Of a stretch of 9,094 nucleotides of DNA, positions 1 through 5,430 are shown piece by piece (the first letter of the stretch is position 1; each line of letters starts with the position of its first letter). Under the pieces are notes generated by a model. That model saw only the letters and a list, made by a program, of their open reading frames with translations, was not told where the DNA came from and searched no databases. The DNA lies in the NCBI GenBank assembly GCA_030619095.1, contig JAUXCB010000040.1, positions 1 to 9,094 of the forward strand. The letters are read 5' to 3'. Made by a program: the position numbers and the translations under genes. This stretch comes from Verrucomicrobiota bacterium. GTDB lineage: Bacteria; Verrucomicrobiota; Kiritimatiellia; Kiritimatiellales; Tichowtungiaceae.

Positions 1-1419
1 ATCGGTATCGAAATCACCGATTCACCCTACGTGGTGGTGAACATGCACATCATGACCCGCGTTACCCCGAAGGTGTATGAAGAGCTGGGCGATGAAGGCG
101 ACTTTATCCCTTGTCTGCACTCCGTTGGATCACCGCTCGAACCCGGCCAAAAAGATGTTCGCTGGCCTTGCGCTCCGATCGAAGAAAAATATATTGCCCA
201 TTTCCCGGAAGAAAACCTGATTTGGTCCTACGGTTCCGGATACGGTGGAAACGCGCTGCTCGGTAAAAAATGTCTCGCCCTGCGTATTGCTTCCGCCATG
301 GCCGGTCGCGAAGGCTGGATGGCCGAGCACATGCTCATCCTGCGTTTCACCAGCCCGGAAGGTAAACAGTTCCACATCGCGGCAGCCTTCCCGTCCGCTT
401 GCGGCAAAACCAACCTGGCCATGCTTCAGTCTACCGTTCCGGGCTGGAAAGTGGAAACCGTCGGCGACGATATCGCCTGGATGAAGCCGGGCGACGACGG
501 ACGCCTCTACGCGATCAATCCGGAAGCCGGATTCTTCGGTGTGGCACCGGGCACGGCGGAATACTCCAACCCGATGGCTCTCGCCAGCTGCCGTAAAGAC
601 GCCATCTTCACCAACGTGGTGGTCACCGACGACGGCGATGTATGGTGGGAAGACATGGGCGTGGAGTGCACCGGTGGAACCGACTGGAAAAACAATCCGT
701 GGAAACCGGGCATGAAAGATGCCGACGGCAACGAAATCAAGGGTGCTCACCCGAACAGCCGCTTCACAGCGCGCGCGGCTCTCTGTCCGGTGCTCTGCCC
801 CGACTGGGAAGACCCGGCCGGTGTTCCGATCGATATCTTCGTATTCGGCGGTAAGCGTACCTCTGTCATGCCGCTCGTACACGAAGCATTCGACTTCGAG
901 CAGGGCGTCTACATGGGGGCAACCGCCTCTTCCGAGCCGACGGCTGCGGCCCTCGACCTGGGTAATGTACACCTGCGTTTCGACCCCTTCGCCATGACTC
1001 CGTTCATCGGCTACCATGCCGGCGACTACATGCAGCACTGGTTCGACATGGGCGAGACGCTCGGCGACAAAGCCCCGCGCTGCTTCTACGTCAACTGGTT
1101 CCGCAAAACAGACGACGGCAAATGGCTGTGGCCCGGCTTCGGCGAAAACTCCCGCGTCCTTAAATGGATGTGCGACCGTGTTGAAGGCAAAGTTGAAGCT
1201 CGCGAAACTCCGATCGGCCTGATGCCGATCGACGGCGACATGACCCTCGACGGCCTGGATATTCCGGCTGAAGATTGGGCTGAGCTGATGAAGGTGGATA
1301 CGACCGCATTCAAAGGCACGTTGGCTGATGCTAAGGAATACTTGGCAAAATTCGGCGACAAGCTGCCGGCTAAAATGACCGAACAGCTCGATGCGCTAGA
1401 TGCTCGACTGAACGGCTGA
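1..1419 (+). CDS. pckG: Phosphoenolpyruvate carboxykinase (GTP), 5'-truncated by window edge
   Basis: Cytosolic enzyme converting oxaloacetate and GTP to phosphoenolpyruvate, GDP and CO2; in fermenting anaerobes it may also run towards carboxylation. The frame is open from base 1, so the GTG at 31 is internal and not the start. The visible part is 472 residues. The family is about 600-620 long, so roughly 140-155 N-terminal residues lie outside the window. Motifs, numbered from base 1: YGSGYGGNALLGKKC at about 77-91; P-loop FPSACGKT at 130-137 with the reactive Cys134 typical of GTP-type enzymes; metal-binding VGDDIAW from 154; FVFGGKR at 280-286; the guanine-nucleotide/lid segment NWFRK at 365-369 and WPGFGEN at 377-383. 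The ATP-type family lacks this arrangement. The stop is TGA at 1417, with a strong terminator 42 bases later, so it ends its transcript. No frameshift or missing catalytic residue is seen. Confidence 0.97.
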   Translation: MGIEITDSPYVVVNMHIMTRVTPKVYEELGDEGDFIPCLHSVGSPLEPGQKDVRWPCAPIEEKYIAHFPEENLIWSYGSGYGGNALLGKKCLALRIASAMAGREGWMAEHMLILRFTSPEGKQFHIAAAFPSACGKTNLAMLQSTVPGWKVETVGDDIAWMKPGDDGRLYAINPEAGFFGVAPGTAEYSNPMALASCRKDAIFTNVVVTDDGDVWWEDMGVECTGGTDWKNNPWKPGMKDADGNEIKGAHPNSRFTARAALCPVLCPDWEDPAGVPIDIFVFGGKRTSVMPLVHEAFDFEQGVYMGATASSEPTAAALDLGNVHLRFDPFAMTPFIGYHAGDYMQHWFDMGETLGDKAPRCFYVNWFRKTDDGKWLWPGFGENSRVLKWMCDRVEGKVEARETPIGLMPIDGDMTLDGLDIPAEDWAELMKVDTTAFKGTLADAKEYLAKFGDKLPAKMTEQLDALDARLNG

Positions 1420-1461
1420 GTTTCTAACTGAAGGAAGAAATTCTTCCACGTAGTGGAAACT

Positions 1462-1497
1462 AAAAAAGCGCTTCGCTTCGGCGGGGCGTTTTTTTTT
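1462..1497 (+). terminator. Rho-independent terminator of pckG
   Basis: Bases 1469-1476 (CGCTTCGC) pair with 1481-1488 (GCGGGGCG), giving an 8-bp stem with two G-U pairs capped by the very stable tetraloop UUCG (1477-1480). It is followed by nine T (1489-1497) and preceded by six A (1462-1467), which can lengthen the stem. Read from the minus strand, the two wobble pairs become C-A mismatches, so it should work best for the plus-strand pckG transcript. A smaller perfect hairpin, TTCCAC-GTA-GTGGAA, lies just upstream at 1444-1458. Confidence 0.9.
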
Positions 1498-1550
1498 AGT
1501 GCAGGGGTTCGATCCTTAGGCAGAGTTGCTGAAAATATCCCAAGAGGGGA

Positions 1551-1704
1551 GCCGCTTGCAAAACCTCCCGGTTTTGAGCGGCAGTTATCAGTTAGTTGTT
1601 ATTGGTTATCAGTACAACAACATGCAGGGGAACAGGTTCCCCCTGATAACCAATAACCGACACCCATTAACTGGAACGGCAAACCCAGAGGTTTTGCAAG
1701 TTCC
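1551..1704. repeat. Composite palindromic element of two inverted hairpins (BIME/MITE-like)
   Basis: The element is symmetric about position 1627.5. The left hairpin, 1551-1582, has GCCGCT/AGCGGC as outer stem (1551-1556 with 1577-1582) and CAAAACC/GGTTTTG as inner stem (1559-1565 with 1570-1576). The right hairpin, 1673-1704, has GGAAC/GTTCC as outer stem (1673-1677 with 1700-1704) and GCAAACC/GGTTTTGC as inner stem with one bulged T. The two halves are inverted copies. CTTGCAAAACCTC (1555-1567) matches the complement of 1688-1700 perfectly, and GTTATTGGTTATCAG (1598-1612) matches the complement of 1643-1657 perfectly. Counted by hand, the 58-bp arms agree at 42 positions without gaps. The loop holds a further hairpin, GGGGAAC-AG-GTTCCCC (1627-1642). 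No coding capacity and no clear target-site duplication were seen. The layout recalls paired REP elements, but membership of a known family is unproven. Confidence 0.75.
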
Positions 1705-1783
1705 TCGGAGTGCTGTAGAGCTGAAAAGAACACCAAATAACAGGGGTGGCACCTCTTGGATAGACCTTTTAGCCGCTTTGACT
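1705..1783. other. Short gap with no recognisable feature
   Basis: This is the rest of the convergent gap, between the palindromic element and the stop codon of the minus-strand operon. I see no open frame with a ribosome binding site and no U-tract terminator for the operon here. If the operon terminates locally, the hairpins of the palindromic element are the only candidates. Confidence 0.5.
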
Positions 1784-2923
1784 CTAGTAGCCCGCCCCAA
1801 ATATAGGTCCCTCCAGGGTGCATTGCGCGGGGTTGATTTTCATCTTTTCCTTCAACCCAGCCGGGATTTCACCCAGTTTGAAAATGGGAAGCACTGAGCG
1901 GACTCCGCCTTCGTACTTCTCTGTTGCGGCAACCGTGATCTGTTTATAGGTTTTTCCAGCCTGTTCAATTAATAAACTACAACTGAATTTGCCTCCAGGA
2001 ATTTCACCGAGTAAAATTTCTATTGCAACCGGCTGTCCTTTTTTGAGCCGGATCCAGTCACCGTAAACCACCGATTGTGGGGTGTCAAAGTTCTGAAACT
2101 TCCCGGTTTCCGGAGCCCTGCTTTCCCAATCAGTGATTTTGCCCCTCCATGCTGACCAACTGGCATCCATTACAATTTTCCGATTAATACGGACGATCAA
2201 GACATCATCCCCTAGCCCGCAAAAGCGGTAGCGCCCGGTTTCCGGCGCGGTGATTTCGCCTTGGTAATGGATGACCCAATGTTTAGGCTCAACGATATCG
2301 CCCACCCCAAATGCATCCGGGGCCGCTTTGGCATCCATCACCGGGACGATCAAAGCCAACGTATGTTTTTTCTTCGGAGCCCGAAAGAATTCTTCAAGTA
2401 TCTTAGGTTTCCACGACGATTCCATAAACGTTTTTAGAATATAACAATACCGCTTATCATTCATCGTAACCGGATCACCCGTTTCGGATTGCTTCAAATC
2501 ATAAAAGACGCCGACTAATTCATTTCCGACAGAGGCATCGCCACCAAATAGCGTATCAAAACTTATGCCAAACCCGAGACTCCCCAGGCCGCCGCCACCC
2601 AAATTCCCGCCCGCGCCCTTAAGCCCTCCCATGGCTGGCATTTTAAAATCCATTGAGGTGGTGGTGGGTGCGGCCATGGTTTGCTTAAACTTCGGTTGCC
2701 GTATTTTTTTAACCTGGACTGGCATCTGAAGTTTTTTGATCTCCATTTTTGGACGACTGATCTGCTTGCCCTCGAAGCGCGGCTCCTCCCGTTGCAATAC
2801 GCTCATCGCGACCCAGAATCCCGCCCCCAGGAAAAGTGCCACGTGCAGTGAAACCGTGATGATGAATGCCAGCGAACGACCGCGTACGACCCCTTTGGCT
2901 TTTAAAAAGTTTCTGATCGGCAT
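1784..2923 (-). CDS. TonB-like inner-membrane protein with C-terminal PA14-like domain
   Basis: Probable force-transmitting partner of the ExbB/ExbD motor encoded just upstream; 379 residues. A short basic N-terminus is followed by one membrane helix (about 18-42, AFIITVSLHVALFLGAGFWV), as in TonB and TolA. Then comes a Lys/Pro-rich linker (about 45-85), a glycine-rich stretch (about 98-118) and a globular periplasmic part. Residues about 135-320 look like a PA14 fold: FYDL near its start, HYQGEITAPETGRYRF (219-234), GDDVLIVRINRKIVMD (238-253), and the closing strand pattern around RLKKGQPVAIEI (292-303). No TonB C-terminal domain is visible. A tail of about 57 residues follows. The gene is last in the operon, 9 bases after the second exbD, and AAGG 7 bases before the ATG overlaps that gene's stop. 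The membrane anchor and context are solid; PA14 is recognised by pattern only, and the partner or ligand is unknown. Confidence 0.75.
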   Translation of the reverse strand: MPIRNFLKAKGVVRGRSLAFIITVSLHVALFLGAGFWVAMSVLQREEPRFEGKQISRPKMEIKKLQMPVQVKKIRQPKFKQTMAAPTTTSMDFKMPAMGGLKGAGGNLGGGGLGSLGFGISFDTLFGGDASVGNELVGVFYDLKQSETGDPVTMNDKRYCYILKTFMESSWKPKILEEFFRAPKKKHTLALIVPVMDAKAAPDAFGVGDIVEPKHWVIHYQGEITAPETGRYRFCGLGDDVLIVRINRKIVMDASWSAWRGKITDWESRAPETGKFQNFDTPQSVVYGDWIRLKKGQPVAIEILLGEIPGGKFSCSLLIEQAGKTYKQITVAATEKYEGGVRSVLPIFKLGEIPAGLKEKMKINPAQCTLEGPIFGAGY

Positions 2924-2932
2924 AATTCAGCC

Positions 2933-3367
2933 TTACGTATTGAGATTAAACGATATATTTTTCACCTCAGCCCCCGCACAGGCACTCATCACTTCAACAA
3001 TACGGTGATGAAGAACCGCCCGGTTCGGGGTAATGGTGATGACCAGCGGACTGCTCGAGGAGCTGGCCGCCTGACGAAGCTGAGCCAGCCGCGTAACCAA
3101 TCTATTCAGCTCTCGGTCTGCACTTCTGTAAACCATCCCTTCAACCATCACATCGCCATTGGGCACGATTTCGATGATGACCTCAATCGGCAGGTCAATC
3201 GGGTTGCTTTGCGTCACCTTCGCCGGTAAAAGGAACGCGATATCCGCCTCCTTTTTCACCAACGCGGCCGTCAGCATAAAATAGGTCAACAACAAGAAGA
3301 CCACATCAATCAAGGGGGCAATCTGCAACCCGACCTTTTCGTCTGCTAGAATTTTGCTTAGATTCAT
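2933..3367 (-). CDS. ExbD/TolR-type biopolymer transport protein (second copy)
   Basis: Inner-membrane component of a proton-driven ExbB/ExbD-type motor; 144 residues, usual for the family. A short cytoplasmic N-terminus leads into one membrane helix (about 16-37). It carries the essential proton-relay aspartate Asp21 in the motif APLIDVVFLLLTYFM. The rest is the periplasmic domain, ending in the family pattern PLVITITPNRAVLHHRIVEVMSACA. A run of five serines (102-106) forms a probable loop before that strand. It starts with ATG 19 bases after the stop of the first exbD; the ribosome binding site is weak, suggesting coupled translation. It is clearly diverged from its neighbour, so this is not a recent tandem copy and may form a heterodimer with it. 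Confidence 0.9.
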   Translation of the reverse strand: MNLSKILADEKVGLQIAPLIDVVFLLLTYFMLTAALVKKEADIAFLLPAKVTQSNPIDLPIEVIIEIVPNGDVMVEGMVYRSADRELNRLVTRLAQLRQAASSSSSPLVITITPNRAVLHHRIVEVMSACAGAEVKNISFNLNT

Positions 3368-3386
3368 AACTCGTTTTGCCCGTTTG

Positions 3387-3791
3387 TTATTCCTCGAAGG
3401 TGGCGAAAATCAAATCCAGCACACCCACCGATGCGCAGGCTTTCATTAACCGTTGCGTTTTACGATAAGGCACTTCCCTATCGACCCGGAGAAAGATCCG
3501 AACATCCGGATCCATCTTCAGTTCGGCCGCAAGATGTATCTTGAGTTCGTCGAGGGTCGTGGGCTTCGGCCCAAGATACATCTGTTCAGTCCGATCAATC
3601 GACACCTGCACCCGGCCGGTGGGATCTTCCGACACCTTGGCCGCGGGTGCCGATGGCAGTTCCACAAGCGGTTTGTCCATATCGACCACGACCGATGCAA
3701 CGATGAAAAAAATCAGCAGCAGGAACACCATATCAATCATCGATGACATATCGATGTCGACATCCTCATCTTCAACCGGCTTCATTTTCAT
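3387..3791 (-). CDS. exbD: ExbD/TolR-type biopolymer transport protein (first copy)
   Basis: Inner-membrane motor component working with ExbB. I chose the ATG at 3791 (134 residues) because GGAG lies 6 bases upstream. A TTG at 3815 would add eight residues (MSHGTESP) but has no ribosome binding site. An acidic cytoplasmic N-terminus (PVEDEDVDID) precedes one membrane helix (about 18-38) with the proton-relay Asp20 in SSMIDMVFLLLIFFIVAS. The periplasmic domain follows, ending with IFLRVDREVPYRKTQRLMKACA, a standard ExbD closing pattern. The gap to exbB is 32 bases and to the next exbD 19 bases. Family assignment is firm. Whether it serves TonB-like, Tol-like or other work cannot be read from this protein. 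Confidence 0.92.
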   Translation of the reverse strand: MKMKPVEDEDVDIDMSSMIDMVFLLLIFFIVASVVVDMDKPLVELPSAPAAKVSEDPTGRVQVSIDRTEQMYLGPKPTTLDELKIHLAAELKMDPDVRIFLRVDREVPYRKTQRLMKACASVGVLDLIFATFEE

Positions 3792-3823
3792 TGGACTCTC
3801 CGTTCCATGGGACAATCGGCAGA

Positions 3824-4603
3824 CTACGCGTTGTCTTCATTCTTTTTGCTGAACTCGCTCAAATCACGGAATGCCAGCGGCATTTTCCGTTTTTTGAGTG
3901 CATCGAACAGATACCCGATATTGCGCCCGAGGGTCGCCAGCGTCTTATTGAATCCTTTTTTGAAGTAGAAGTAGAAGAGCATGGCCGGAATGGCAACGAT
4001 CAAGCCGGTCGCGGTCGTAATCATCGCCTCCCCGATATTGCCGGCAAGAAGTTCAGGTTTGCCCATGCCCTGGGTTCCCATCGTATGGAACGCCTTGATC
4101 ATACCGGACACGGTACCTAAGAGCCCCACCATCGGGGCAATCGCACCGATAATCGAGAGATAGTCAATCGGTTTCATTAGATAGGCCACCTGCTCAACGC
4201 AGGCCTCTTCGACCGATTCTTTAACCGCGTCATAATCGAGTTCGTCATCCATGCAGCGCTCAAGGCCGGCTCCGTAGACCAACGTGAACATGGTCGGGTT
4301 TTCGCGGCAGTGCTCCAGTGCGGGAAGAACGTCCCCCTTGACCATCATGTCAAGAAATTCCGGCATCATCTCTTTATGAAGCAGCGTTTTTTCGCGCAGG
4401 GAAATCAGGTTTTGCACAATAAAGTAAATCATTGCAACCGAAAGCACTCCAAGCGGAATCATGGCCCAGCCTCCCTGACCGATCAGTTGGAGAATGGTGA
4501 TTTTTTCCGGTGTCGCTGCCGCCGTTTCCGCGACATCCTGCGCCTGTGCGGCCCATGCGGTCAGCCAGGTTAACGAAAGGATCCAAGGGGTTGTCTTCTT
4601 CAT
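3824..4603 (-). CDS. exbB: ExbB/TolQ/MotA-family proton channel protein
   Basis: Inner-membrane channel subunit that uses the proton gradient to drive ExbD and a TonB-like arm; 259 residues. The N-terminus looks like a cleavable signal peptide (MKKTTPWILS... ending AWAAQA at about residue 21), as in longer ExbB variants, followed by a short periplasmic stretch. Three membrane helices follow at about 45-66, 148-170 and 192-214. A cytoplasmic loop (about 67-145) separates the first and second. The diagnostic segments are IGAIAPMVGLLGTVSGMI (151-168) and GEAMITTATGLIVAIPAML (191-209), including the pore-lining threonines. Start: ATG with GGAG 7 bases upstream, 17 bases after the preceding stop. 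It is fourth from the 3' end of the operon and is followed by two exbD genes. Confidence 0.95.
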   Translation of the reverse strand: MKKTTPWILSLTWLTAWAAQAQDVAETAAATPEKITILQLIGQGGWAMIPLGVLSVAMIYFIVQNLISLREKTLLHKEMMPEFLDMMVKGDVLPALEHCRENPTMFTLVYGAGLERCMDDELDYDAVKESVEEACVEQVAYLMKPIDYLSIIGAIAPMVGLLGTVSGMIKAFHTMGTQGMGKPELLAGNIGEAMITTATGLIVAIPAMLFYFYFKKGFNKTLATLGRNIGYLFDALKKRKMPLAFRDLSEFSKKNEDNA

Positions 4604-4620
4604 TTTTCTTCTCCGTATTA

Positions 4621-5430
4621 CTACTGTTTTGCCGCGAGAGCGGCCGCCTTTTTCTGTATATCTTCATCAGAATAAAAATCGCGAATATCCGCAAGCACCG
4701 CCTGAGCGGACTCGGGCAGATCTAATTCAAAATAGAGTTCAGCGCAAAGCAATTCGGCTTTGGGCATCCAGTCGGCATTGTGGCTGTGCCGTGCAACCAA
4801 CCCGGTGATGGTGCGAATGGCCTCGAGCGGACGAGCTTCGTGTTGCAATAGACGAGCCTGAATATAAAATCGAACGGCAGAGTTTTCAGGGTAGAGTGTC
4901 GCCGCTTCGTCTGTTTCCATAAAGGCGGTCATTCCAGCGTAGTTTCCTTGATCCATTTGAGCTAGGCGGGTGTAAAATTCCGCCGATTCGTGGAGCGGAC
5001 TATCCGGCATCCGCATCAAGGTCTCAGCCAACCCAATCGTCCGGGTGTACTCATCGACCCAGTATGAAGCGATCATCCAGCGTGTGAATTCATCTGTCAG
5101 ATTGGAGGGCAACCCGAAATAGGGCAGGAACTTCGGCAGGATCTGGTTGTAGGTATCGCTGACCTCGCGATAGGCTCCTTGATCGAATTGTCGCTTTAGT
5201 GCGGTCGTATCTTCATCGATTTTAAAGGTGATGCGGGTTATCTGGCTGTCGGCAATCCGTCCGGCAGAGGGAGCCCTTTTGCTGCGGAAGGTGACAAAGC
5301 CGGGGGTTCGCTTCTCAAGCGTGCCGGACAGCGTGTTATAACCGGATATCTTAATTCGGGCTTCAAGAGGTTCTGCTGTCGCGCCGCCGGCGAGGCCGAA
5401 CAATAGCAAATTGATTAGCAGTCGTTTCAT
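4621..5430 (-). CDS. Secreted TPR-like protein with small N-terminal beta domain
   Basis: Function unknown; probably a periplasmic partner of the ExbB/ExbD motor. It has 269 residues. A signal peptide (MKRLLINLLLFGLAGGATA, cleavage near 19/20) is followed by a short beta-rich segment (about 22-72; SGYNTLSGTLEKRTPGFVTF and then ITRITFKI) resembling small barrel folds that sit in front of TPR regions. An all-helical TPR-like region covers about 73-265, for example SAVRFYIQARLLQHEARPLEAIRTI and AELLCAELYFELDLPESAQAVL. Its ATG shares one base with the TAA of the upstream TPR gene (TAATG), and GGAG lies 11 bases before the ATG, so translation is very likely coupled. No catalytic motif is seen. Tol systems also carry a secreted TPR protein (CpoB/YbgF), but homology to it is not shown here. 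Confidence 0.75.
   Translation of the reverse strand: MKRLLINLLLFGLAGGATAEPLEARIKISGYNTLSGTLEKRTPGFVTFRSKRAPSAGRIADSQITRITFKIDEDTTALKRQFDQGAYREVSDTYNQILPKFLPYFGLPSNLTDEFTRWMIASYWVDEYTRTIGLAETLMRMPDSPLHESAEFYTRLAQMDQGNYAGMTAFMETDEAATLYPENSAVRFYIQARLLQHEARPLEAIRTITGLVARHSHNADWMPKAELLCAELYFELDLPESAQAVLADIRDFYSDEDIQKKAAALAAKQ

Noticed and set aside
130..1038. 302-codon open frame on the minus strand across pckG
   Set aside because: It lies wholly inside a well-supported PEP carboxykinase gene, and its translation is Arg/His/Val-rich with no recognisable domain; it is a by-product of the GC-rich coding frame opposite.
1453..1656. Open frame of 67 codons starting in the terminator region
   Set aside because: It begins within the hairpin region upstream of the terminator and translates the terminator and repeats; not credible as a protein gene.
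1551..1704. CRISPR-like or IS-type reading of the repeats at the convergent gap
   Set aside because: There are no regularly spaced direct repeats with unique spacers, no transposase frame and no evident target-site duplication; a palindromic intergenic repeat fits better.
1526..1897. Open frame of 123 codons crossing the palindromic element and the end of the PA14-arm gene
   Set aside because: It runs through the inverted repeats and into the antisense of a real gene. It has no ribosome binding site and no family resemblance.
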